From: Ahrensia sp.
GTDB lineage: Bacteria > Pseudomonadota > Alphaproteobacteria > Rhizobiales > Rhizobiaceae
Length of the DNA stretch: 9,116 bases
Assembly: GCA_024639025.1 (NCBI GenBank)
Contig: JAHEJF010000016.1
Span: 1 to 9,116, forward strand
Direction of reading: 5' to 3'
Translations under genes and position numbers: made by a program
The notes under the pieces: model-generated
What the model was told of the DNA's origin: nothing
Seen by the model: the letters and a program-made list of their open reading frames with translations, nothing else
Database searches by the model: none
In this document: positions 1 through 6,442 of the stretch, in pieces
Layout of the letters: each line of letters begins with the position of its first letter
How positions within the stretch are numbered: position 1 is the first letter of the stretch

Positions 1-599
1 GGAATTCTTTGATGGAAGTGTTCCGCAACAAGCCGTAACTGGTCACTGGATTTTGGTGCTTCAATGAACAGCACGTCAGCGCCAGCTTGGGCATATGCAT
101 CTGCGCGCTCCAGTGCGGCATCCAATCCTTCAACGGCAATTGCGTCAGTGCGTGCTATAATGAGGGTTTCGTCAGTGTGACGCGCATCGGCCATGGCTGC
201 GATTTTGCCAACCATTTCACCTTGATTGATCAGCGATTTGTCAGCCAGGTGGCCACAACGCTTGGGAAAAGTTTGATCTTCAATTTGCAACGCATTGGCG
301 CCTGCGCGTTCGTATAGCCGCATGGTTCGCTGGGCATTCAATGCATTGCCAAAGCCTGTATCTGCATCGACTATGACAGGAAGATCGACGCGGTCCCTAA
401 TTTGGACCAATGTGTCGGCCATCTCTGTTACAGAAGTGAGACCAATATCGGGTCGTCCCAATCTGGTGTAGGCCACAGCCGCCCCGGACAAATACAGCGC
501 CTCGAACCCGGCTTCGTGCGCCAACACTGCGGTCAACCCGTCATAAACACCGGGTGCAACTAGAATTCTCTTATTCTGCAGACGAGACTTGAGGCTCAT
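1..599 (-). CDS. Isocitrate lyase/PEP mutase-superfamily C-C lyase (2-methylisocitrate / 2,3-dimethylmalate lyase-like), C-terminus outside window
   Basis: The first 199 residues are visible; family members are usually about 285-300 residues, so roughly the last third is missing. The N-terminal PGVYDGLTA segment, the Mg-binding D78-A-D80 followed by TGFGN, and ARTDAIAVEG near residue 149 place it in the ICL/PEP mutase TIM-barrel superfamily. The active-site loop reads K113-R-C-G-H117. This Cys-containing motif is the signature of members that cleave 2-hydroxyacid C-C bonds (isocitrate, 2-methylisocitrate and 2,3-dimethylmalate lyases), whereas PEP mutases differ there. A cytoplasmic Mg-dependent lyase that releases pyruvate or glyoxylate is therefore likely. 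The start is ATG at 597-599, overlapping the upstream stop as ATGA, with an AGGAG ribosome site 8 bases before it (608-612). It is the last visible gene of the minus-strand operon. Automated annotation may call it carboxyvinyl-carboxyphosphonate phosphorylmutase or oxaloacetate decarboxylase. Family is secure; substrate is unknown. Confidence 0.9.
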   Translation of the reverse strand, partial: MSLKSRLQNKRILVAPGVYDGLTAVLAHEAGFEALYLSGAAVAYTRLGRPDIGLTSVTEMADTLVQIRDRVDLPVIVDADTGFGNALNAQRTMRLYERAGANALQIEDQTFPKRCGHLADKSLINQGEMVGKIAAMADARHTDETLIIARTDAIAVEGLDAALERADAYAQAGADVLFIEAPKSSDQLRLVAEHFHQRI

Positions 600-1201
600 G
601 ACACAAGCTCCTGTAATTCGGCACAGGTCATGACCGGCGAAATGGAGCCAAGTGAAATGAGCGTCGCCTCGTGGACCTCCGGATTGAATGCTGCACATCC
701 GTCGGACAAAAGGATCGTGTGAATGTTTCTCAAATGGGCGTCACGCACGGTACTTGCAACGCCGCCATTGGTAACAATCCCGCCAATAATCAGCGTATCA
801 ATATCCAGCGCTCGAAGTATGTACTCCAACCTCGTCTGATAGAGAGCGGAGTACGCTACTTTTTCGATTATGTAGTCGGCAGGTGCGAGTTCGTCTACAA
901 GCGCGTGACCGAAATTGCCCGGCGCAAAGTCGCCTTTTCCCAGAAATGGCCTCAGCTGTTTGAGATGCGGCGCAATGAGTGGTTCTTCATTTGGGCCTGG
1001 AACAAGCGTAAACTGCGCACTGATATAGCAGGCACCCTTGGATCTGAGCGTATCGCGCAGAGGCCGAATCCGCGCAGGAAGGGTACTGATCAATTCAGAA
1101 GTTTGACCGGCTCTGCCATACGCACCTTTTGGGTGAAGAAAATCATTCTGCAGGTCGATGGTCAGGAGCGCGCTCCGTTTCGGATCAAGTTTCGGTTCCA
1201 T
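596..1201 (-). CDS. Isochorismatase-fold hydrolase with Gly in place of the catalytic Cys
   Basis: This 201-residue cytoplasmic protein of the isochorismatase/cysteine hydrolase family has the usual family length. Asp16 lies in LLTIDLQNDF, and Lys114 in EKVAYSALYQTRLE; both triad positions are present. The third position is normally the Cys of a TN-x-C-V-x-ST-x-RDA motif, but here the text is TNGGVASTVRDA with Gly147 (codon 761-763). Amidases of the family (N-carbamoylsarcosine amidase, maleamate amidase, nicotinamidase, RutB) use that Cys as nucleophile. True isochorismatases such as EntB and PhzD lack it and hydrolyse a vinyl ether by acid catalysis. The substrate is thus unlikely to be a simple amide unless another nucleophile serves. 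I chose ATG 1199-1201 over an in-frame TTG at 1222 because AAAGAGG (1208-1214) sits 6 bases upstream of the ATG. The gene follows hyuA after one base and its stop overlaps the start of the lyase gene. Confidence 0.88.
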   Translation of the reverse strand: MEPKLDPKRSALLTIDLQNDFLHPKGAYGRAGQTSELISTLPARIRPLRDTLRSKGACYISAQFTLVPGPNEEPLIAPHLKQLRPFLGKGDFAPGNFGHALVDELAPADYIIEKVAYSALYQTRLEYILRALDIDTLIIGGIVTNGGVASTVRDAHLRNIHTILLSDGCAAFNPEVHEATLISLGSISPVMTCAELQELVS

Positions 1202-1202
1202 T

Positions 1203-3260
1203 TCAAGCCTCTTTGGGTGCAATGATGGTGTTACCGCAATTGTCTACTTCGGCAATCAAACCTGGATCTACGAGCACAGTAGTGTCTGGCTGAACGAGAA
1301 TTGCCGGACCTTTTACTTTCGCGCCAACTGGCAGTGCCAAGCGGTCGTAAATGTTGGTTTCGTGCCAGGTATCGCCAAAGTGCACACTTCGCGTTCCTGT
1401 CAGGGCAGATGCCAAATCGCCTCCCGTTGGCGCAAGCGTCACGAGATCAAATTTGGGTCGGCGACCGATCACAGCGGTTCGCAAATTCATAACGCGACGC
1501 TGGCCATTTTTCAGAAGGCGTCCATAGGTTGCCTTATAAGCTTCGTCGAATGCACTCTCAATATCAGTTGTCGTTGGCGGCGCGACCTGCCCCTGGTTCA
1601 TTTCAGTATGCAGCGGCACCGAGACAGTGTGAGTTTGGCCCACATAAGCCATGTCGAGTTCGATCACCACATCACGGGATTCAAAGCGCGAGGCAGAGGC
1701 AACCAAAACCGCGAGGCCATCATCGACATGCGTTTGGATGAGCGCGGCAAGCTCTTCGGTGTCTAGCGCACTTGTCAACGAGTTTATGGTTTGCACAAAG
1801 TCCTGGCGCATATCGGCAATCACGCATCCCATGGCGCTTGTCACACCCGGAAATCGCGGGACAATGGCGCATCCGATGCCCACCTCCTTCAGCATCGCTC
1901 CGGTGTGCAGCGCGCCACCTCCGCCAAAGGGCATGAAAGCAAAACGCTTTGGGTCAAAACCGCGCTCAATGCTCACAAGTCGGATCGCACCGGCCATTCG
2001 GGAGTTGGCGACTGTTAGTATGGCTTCAGCTGCCTCGGTCATGGAAAGGCCTAGCTTGCTTCCAACATGCACGTCGATTGCTTTGGCCGCTGCCTCAACA
2101 TCGAGCCTATCAAGTTTTCCGCCGATCGGATTGTCAGGATCAATTCGCCCCAGAACCACATTTGCATCTGTCACGGTGGGTCGATCGTTCCCTTGACCAT
2201 AGGCTACCGGTCCAGGCACTGAGCCTGCGCTCTCCGGACCGATATTCAACAGACCGCCCTTGTCGACCCATGCAATCGAACCGCCGCCAGCGCCAATCGT
2301 TGTTATCTCAATCATGGGAGTACGGACGACCATTCCAAAGTCGATAGAGGTTTGCGGCGACAGCATTGATTTTCCGTCAGCGATCAGCGCGACATCAAAA
2401 CTGGTTCCACCCATGTCGCCGGTGATTACATTGTCGAAACCGGCGCTACGCGCGATGTGGCCGGCGGCAATAACGCCTGCTGCAGGTCCGCTTAGGGCAG
2501 TACGAACAGGGAACCGGCACGCAGTGTCTGTTCCCATGACACCACCGTTAGACTGAACAATCAGGAACTCACCATCAAAGCCCCCACGATCCAACGCCGT
2601 ATCGAGTCGATTGAGGTAGCCCGACACCTCGGGCTGCAAATAAGCGTTCAATGCCGTTGTGGAAAAACGCTCAAACTCACGGATTTCCGGCAGTATCTCT
2701 GAAGAGCAGCTTACATGCTCATTTGGCCACACAGCACGGACAGCTTCAATTGCACGTCGTTCGTTCTCAGGATTGGCGTAAGCATTTGCAAACAGGATTG
2801 CCACCGCGCTGCAGCCATATTCAATCAGCGTTCTTGCTGCAGCGTCGACAGCATCGAGATCAACATGCACTCTGATTGTGCCATCCGCCAATGTACGTTC
2901 GGGAACCTCCAGTCGACGATTGCGAGGCACTATTGGTTCGAAGTCACCACGAAGCCCCCAGGTTCTTGGTCTGTCGCGTCTGCGCATCTCCAGAACATCA
3001 CGCAAGCCTTGCGTGGTAATCACACCGATTTTGGCACCTTTACGCTCCAGCAGCGCATTTGTGCCTGCAGTTGTCCCGTGAACAACGACGCTTGCCTCCG
3101 AGAGGTTTTTGACACGACGACCAATGCCGTCAAGAAAACCGCCTGCTTGGTCTGGTCGAGTGGTCGGCACTTTGGCAACCTCGGCCACGCCATGGTCTTC
3201 GTCCAGCACGAACACGTCTGTGAAAGTTCCGCCGACATCAACGCCAATCATTTTGCTCAT
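1203..3260 (-). CDS. hyuA: Hydantoinase/oxoprolinase family protein, subunit A (HyuA, ATP-binding)
   Basis: This 685-residue protein matches the usual 680-710 residues of HyuA. HyuA binds and uses ATP in the two-subunit ATP-dependent cyclic amidohydrolases (N-methylhydantoinase, bacterial 5-oxoprolinase, caprolactamase). The N-terminal G6-VDVGGTFTD is the actin-like phosphate-binding loop. HGTTAGTNALLERKGAK follows near residue 61, SGPAAGV near 257, GDMGGTSFD near 281, and GAGGGSIAWVD and GPESAGSVPGPVAYG near 323-355. These are hydantoinase A-type motifs in the expected order, with no frameshift. The gene overlaps hyuB by ATGA (3257-3260), so 1:1 synthesis is likely. I prefer ATG 3258-3260 to the in-frame TTG at 3278; a weak GGAAAG lies 10 bases upstream. 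Acetone or acetophenone carboxylase subunits share the fold, but no further carboxylase subunit is present here. The exact ring substrate is unknown. Confidence 0.93.
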   Translation of the reverse strand: MSKMIGVDVGGTFTDVFVLDEDHGVAEVAKVPTTRPDQAGGFLDGIGRRVKNLSEASVVVHGTTAGTNALLERKGAKIGVITTQGLRDVLEMRRRDRPRTWGLRGDFEPIVPRNRRLEVPERTLADGTIRVHVDLDAVDAAARTLIEYGCSAVAILFANAYANPENERRAIEAVRAVWPNEHVSCSSEILPEIREFERFSTTALNAYLQPEVSGYLNRLDTALDRGGFDGEFLIVQSNGGVMGTDTACRFPVRTALSGPAAGVIAAGHIARSAGFDNVITGDMGGTSFDVALIADGKSMLSPQTSIDFGMVVRTPMIEITTIGAGGGSIAWVDKGGLLNIGPESAGSVPGPVAYGQGNDRPTVTDANVVLGRIDPDNPIGGKLDRLDVEAAAKAIDVHVGSKLGLSMTEAAEAILTVANSRMAGAIRLVSIERGFDPKRFAFMPFGGGGALHTGAMLKEVGIGCAIVPRFPGVTSAMGCVIADMRQDFVQTINSLTSALDTEELAALIQTHVDDGLAVLVASASRFESRDVVIELDMAYVGQTHTVSVPLHTEMNQGQVAPPTTTDIESAFDEAYKATYGRLLKNGQRRVMNLRTAVIGRRPKFDLVTLAPTGGDLASALTGTRSVHFGDTWHETNIYDRLALPVGAKVKGPAILVQPDTTVLVDPGLIAEVDNCGNTIIAPKEA
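1208..1214 (-). promoter_or_regulatory. Ribosome binding site that fixes the isochorismatase-like start
   Basis: On the minus strand AAAGAGG stands 6 bases before ATG 1201. It lies inside the end of hyuA and downstream of the alternative TTG at 1222, so it favours the ATG start. Confidence 0.6.
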
Positions 3261-4951
3261 GTCTGTGTATCTTTCCAAGCCGGGCCGTAGGTTGCGGTGG
3301 CCGCATCCTCGGTCAGGTAACCTTCAGAAACATCATGCGCGACGGCAGCGGGATCACGTTCAGATGGTTGACCATATCCGCCGCCACCAGGTGTTTCCAA
3401 GCGAACTGCCTGCCCCTTTTTCAGTTTAATACCGAGCATCTTCGATGCGAGCGGAGGATGCTTCCAGCCGTCTTCCTGCTCAAATGCGAACACATTCATC
3501 GCCGCGCTTTTGCCACCTGCTACGCCTTCTGGCGGAAAGCGGCCCCGCTCACCAAACAAAAATGCTTCGGCTTGTTCCTCAAGAAGTTCGATTTCATACA
3601 CCGCGCCGAGCCCGCCACGTTGTGCGCCCGCACCTGCGCTGTCGGGACGCAGTGCCCATTGGCGAAACATGACCGGATAAGCCGCTTCCAGTATCTCCAT
3701 TGGCGGGATGGTCGCAGTCGAAATCGGGGCGTTACCATGGTTCAGACCGTCACTTTCAGCACTTCCGCCATGGCCTCCCCCATAGAAACTGAACATCACC
3801 CACCGTTGGCCGTTCTTTTTCTTTCCTGCTATGGACAGTGCATTGATCGTCCCATAGGCATTGGCGACCACGCGATCAGGCGCAGCTTTGGCAGTTGCCG
3901 AGAAAATCACGTCGATCATTCGAAGAATGGTTTCGGTATAACCGCCAACCGGAGCGGGAAACTCAGCAGACAAAAGAGATCCCTCCGGGACTTTAACCTT
4001 GATGGGCCTCATAACACCCGCATTTGCTGGTAAGTCGGGGAATATGTGTTTGATCGCCACATAAGCGGTCGCCACGGCGGTCGGCAGCGCAATGTTGACA
4101 GGACCTGCCGTACGGAGTGCAGTCCCCTCGAAGTCCAATGTCATCGTGTCATCGCTGATTTCGACAGCAACTTTGATCGGTAACGCCACATCGGTGATGC
4201 CATCATTGTCAAGAAAGTCAGTCGCCTCCCATCGGCCATTTGGAAGGCCTTCGAGCTCAGATCGCATGAGGGCCTCAGCACGATCACCAAGAGCCTCAAG
4301 TGCAGAGCTGACAGTCTCGCTACCATATTCGTCTAGCAATTCATCCAATCGCTTGACGCCCAAATCCAGAGCGCCGAGCTGCCCGTTCAGATCACCCATT
4401 GCGGATTGCGGAAGGCGCGTATTTCGCATCAAGATATCAATGATGTCTTGCTGAATTTCGCCAGCTCTAGAAAGCTTAACTGGCGGGAGAATAAAGGCTT
4501 CTTGAAAAGCTTCAGTTGCGGATGGATTGTAGTTGCCCGGCACTGCGCCGCCTACATCATGCCAGTGTCCGACACTTGCAAGGTAACAAAAAAGTTCTCC
4601 GTCTCTGAAATAGGGGCGGACAAGGCGCATGTCTGACAAGTGCGTACCGCCCATATGGGCATCGTTGAATATGTAGATGTCGCCATCCTTCAAATCCACG
4701 GCTTCAGCTGCCTTGTCGATGACTGCCTTAACAGCAAATGACATGACACCGACGAAAATCGGAAGGCCCGATTTGCCCTGGACCAGCGTGTCGCCTGAAG
4801 CTGCGTGATATATTCCATGAGAGGCATCATGGGCTTCGGCAATGATGGGGTTGAAAGCGGCACGAAACAGTGTCGCATCCATTTCGTCAGCGATTTGTTC
4901 CATTCGTCCGGCAAGGACAGCCAATGTGATTGGGTCGATGGTTTTGCTCAT
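3257..4951 (-). CDS. hyuB: Hydantoinase/oxoprolinase family protein, subunit B (HyuB, catalytic/metal-binding)
   Basis: This 564-residue protein is a full-length HyuB, the partner of HyuA that carries out ring opening of a phosphorylated lactam, imide or hydantoin. It begins with MSKTIDPITLAVLAGRM and contains the family block FNDAHMGGTHLSD at 95-107. The GHWHDVGGAVPG segment at 128-139 aligns with the usual metal-site motif HHADVGG. FYGGGHGGSAESDG and a C-terminal PGGGGYGQP are also typical. His99, His104, Asp107, His129, His131 and Asp132 are the likely metal-binding and catalytic candidates. The start is ATG 4949-4951, overlapping the upstream stop as ATGA. An in-frame TTG at 4981 was rejected, although the best GGAG (4963-4966) is rather far, 11 bases away, so translation may depend on coupling. 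The B-before-A order occurs in some hyu operons. Substrate is unknown. Confidence 0.93.
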   Translation of the reverse strand: MSKTIDPITLAVLAGRMEQIADEMDATLFRAAFNPIIAEAHDASHGIYHAASGDTLVQGKSGLPIFVGVMSFAVKAVIDKAAEAVDLKDGDIYIFNDAHMGGTHLSDMRLVRPYFRDGELFCYLASVGHWHDVGGAVPGNYNPSATEAFQEAFILPPVKLSRAGEIQQDIIDILMRNTRLPQSAMGDLNGQLGALDLGVKRLDELLDEYGSETVSSALEALGDRAEALMRSELEGLPNGRWEATDFLDNDGITDVALPIKVAVEISDDTMTLDFEGTALRTAGPVNIALPTAVATAYVAIKHIFPDLPANAGVMRPIKVKVPEGSLLSAEFPAPVGGYTETILRMIDVIFSATAKAAPDRVVANAYGTINALSIAGKKKNGQRWVMFSFYGGGHGGSAESDGLNHGNAPISTATIPPMEILEAAYPVMFRQWALRPDSAGAGAQRGGLGAVYEIELLEEQAEAFLFGERGRFPPEGVAGGKSAAMNVFAFEQEDGWKHPPLASKMLGIKLKKGQAVRLETPGGGGYGQPSERDPAAVAHDVSEGYLTEDAATATYGPAWKDTQT

Positions 4952-5508
4952 GCTGGACGCATCTCCGCTATATCGTTCCAAACGTCTTGCCGAATGATGA
5001 GGCCATCCTCGATTTCAAAGCGATCGATGAAGCGAATACCACTAAAATTTGTGCCGTCTGGCCACTCGCCAGACAACGTGCCGTGCACGAATACAATTGT
5101 TGTCTGACCAGACTGAAAGGCCCCTACATCTGCGATTGATTTTTTTACGAACCGATACCGGTTCTTGGCCCAATTAACCAGTTCGCTGAGTTTTTCCATC
5201 GGCGGCGCTCCAGGGAATTGCATTTTAAAGCCTTCGCCAAGCGCACTAGATGCCTTTTCAAGTTTGCGAGCCTCCAATGCGGCCAAGAAGTCGGTAACGA
5301 TTTTTTTGCAATCTGATCGCGCGGGCGCTGGGGTCCGAGTGTTTCCGCCACGCGCGTATGCGTCTTGCGGATATTCGTGGAGCATAACGGTGATCGCTTC
5401 GTCAGGCGCAGGAACGACGAAACGCACTGCTTCTGTAAGTGCTGACATGAGACGGTTTTTTTCCTCTGACGTATATCCTTGCAAGATGTGCGCCTCGACA
5501 ATCGGCAT
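4948..5508 (-). CDS. Tautomerase (4-OT-like) / SnoaL-NTF2-like fusion protein
   Basis: The 186-residue product joins two small folds. Residues 2-55 align without gaps to 4-oxalocrotonate tautomerase: MPIVEAHILQGYTSEEK starts with the catalytic Pro exposed after Met removal. Compared with the 4-OT sequence as I recall it, Arg11 becomes Tyr, Arg39 becomes Thr and Phe50 becomes Tyr, so the carboxylate-binding arginines are gone while Pro1 is kept. After a short APAR linker, residues 66-186 resemble SnoaL-like/NTF2-like cone domains: DFLAALEARKLEKA, FKMQFPGAPPM, GTLSGEWPDGTNFSG, RFIDRFEIEDGL and RQDVWNDI. Such domains often isomerise or hydrolyse small ligands. It is the first gene of the minus-strand operon. 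ATG 5506-5508 has TGGGAG (5515-5520) 6 bases upstream. No signal peptide is seen. A proton-transfer role on an enol or unsaturated intermediate is inferred. Confidence 0.82.
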   Translation of the reverse strand: MPIVEAHILQGYTSEEKNRLMSALTEAVRFVVPAPDEAITVMLHEYPQDAYARGGNTRTPAPARSDCKKIVTDFLAALEARKLEKASSALGEGFKMQFPGAPPMEKLSELVNWAKNRYRFVKKSIADVGAFQSGQTTIVFVHGTLSGEWPDGTNFSGIRFIDRFEIEDGLIIRQDVWNDIAEMRPA

Positions 5509-5650
5509 TTATTTCTCCCATAAATCTGTCATTTACATAAAACAGGTTTTGGTATATTGAAAGAACAAAATTGCTGGACGGGTACAATTGTTGCTCGATA
5601 AGCGGTGAGCCGAGACGCATTTCTTGGCATGACACAGGAGAATCGCTGCC
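5509..5650. promoter_or_regulatory. Divergent control region with candidate GntR operators
   Basis: These 142 bases separate the two divergent operons and are AT-richer than the flanks in their left half. They must hold both promoters. Visible elements are a perfect dyad AAAAC-AG-GTTTT (5539-5550), an adjoining imperfect dyad TTT-N3-TATA-N3-AAA (5547-5562), and the palindrome ACAATTGT (5584-5591) inside TACAATTG. An earlier AAAATTGCTGG (5567-5577) resembles ACAATTGTTGC (5584-5594). TACAAT (5583-5588) would serve as a plus-strand -10, but the nearest TTGAAA (5557-5562) is 20 bases upstream, too far for a good sigma-70 promoter. No convincing minus-strand -35/-10 pair was found. Promoter and operator assignments are guesses; that this is the shared control region is well supported by gene arrangement. 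Confidence 0.6.
5636..5640 (+). promoter_or_regulatory. Ribosome binding site supporting the GTG start of the GntR regulator
   Basis: AGGAG lies 10 bases before GTG 5651. The only nearby upstream ATG (5629) is out of frame, so GTG is the best start. Confidence 0.6.
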
Positions 5651-6442
5651 GTGACAATTCACGCGCCAAAGACACTTCCTGAAGGTGGTAAGGCCCAGCG
5701 GGTATACCTCTCGCTCAGCAATGAGATCTCAAATGGCGTCTATGCAGCCGGAACAATGTTACCTGGCGAAAATCGTTTGGCAGAGAGATTTGGAGTCAGT
5801 CGAATTACAATCAGGCGTGCGTTGGATGCATTGGCGGCTGATCAGAGAATTGAGAAAAAGACAGGTGCCGGTTCTATTGTCTTAAAGCCGCACGAAGATG
5901 GTACCAAAATCGCAGCAAATTTTGCAACGCTCATGCCACAGTTGGTTGAGATGGGTCAGTCGACTACAGCGCGGTTATTGTCGTTTTCTTATGGTCCGGC
6001 GCCTGGTGGGATTGCCACCGATCTGAACCTGGGAAAAGGACAGTCTGTCCAGACTGCCATTCGAGTTCGCTATGCCGATGGCAAGCCATTTTCTCATTTG
6101 ACCACCCATGTCCCCGAGGACATCGCTCGCCACTACGACGAGGCAGATCTCGCAACGCAACCTTTGTTCCAACTGTTTGAGCGTAGTGGTGTTTCTGTAC
6201 AGAGCGCTTATCAAACTGTTTCAGCAACTCTTGCAGCTCCTGACGTGGCTGATGCTCTTGAGGTATCTGTCGGAGCACCTTTGTTGTCGCTGCGCCGCAT
6301 TGTAAGAGACATAAATGGCCGGGGTATCGAGCATTTGTCGGCGTTGTATCGACCGGACTTGTTCCGGCTTGAAATGAACCTTTCGCGCGTCGGTGCCGGT
6401 GATGCAAGACACTGGGAACCAGTGATCGGAGCGCCCGAATGA
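5651..6442 (+). CDS. GntR-family transcriptional regulator, HutC type with UTRA effector domain
   Basis: The 263-residue protein has the two-domain layout of the HutC/GntR subfamily. Residues 16-78 form the winged helix: VYLSLSNEISNGVY, then LPGENRLAERFGVSRITIRR with the recognition helix, then a wing around EKKTGAGSIV. Residues about 92-247 look like a UTRA ligand-binding domain, including LGKGQSVQTAIRVRYADG, PLFQLFERSG, LEVSVGAPLLSLRRIVRD and a final LYRPDLFRLEM. HutC-type proteins are usually repressors released by a substrate or pathway intermediate. It is the first gene of the plus-strand operon and overlaps the next gene by ATGA, so it is probably autoregulated. Its position makes it the natural regulator of the divergent hyu operon too. 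The start is GTG. The effector cannot be deduced. Confidence 0.92.
   Translation: MTIHAPKTLPEGGKAQRVYLSLSNEISNGVYAAGTMLPGENRLAERFGVSRITIRRALDALAADQRIEKKTGAGSIVLKPHEDGTKIAANFATLMPQLVEMGQSTTARLLSFSYGPAPGGIATDLNLGKGQSVQTAIRVRYADGKPFSHLTTHVPEDIARHYDEADLATQPLFQLFERSGVSVQSAYQTVSATLAAPDVADALEVSVGAPLLSLRRIVRDINGRGIEHLSALYRPDLFRLEMNLSRVGAGDARHWEPVIGAPE

Noticed and set aside
87..317. A 76-codon open frame on the plus strand
   Set aside because: It is antisense to the ICL-fold lyase, whose motifs are intact, and shows no domain of its own.
671..1225. A 184-codon open frame on the plus strand opposite the isochorismatase-like gene
   Set aside because: It is antisense to a gene with clear family motifs, has no recognisable domain and looks like an ordinary shadow of codon bias.
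596..4951. Creatinine/N-methylhydantoin pathway (N-methylhydantoinase plus N-carbamoylsarcosine amidase)
   Set aside because: The isochorismatase-fold enzyme lacks the nucleophilic Cys that N-carbamoylsarcosine amidase needs, and no sarcosine-oxidising enzyme is in view.
3258..4981. Similar TTGGAA(A/C)GATA leaders 18-30 bases before hyuA and hyuB
   Set aside because: They encode the C-termini of the upstream proteins (Trp-Lys/Asn-Asp). The likeness is short and probably chance rather than a duplicated control element.
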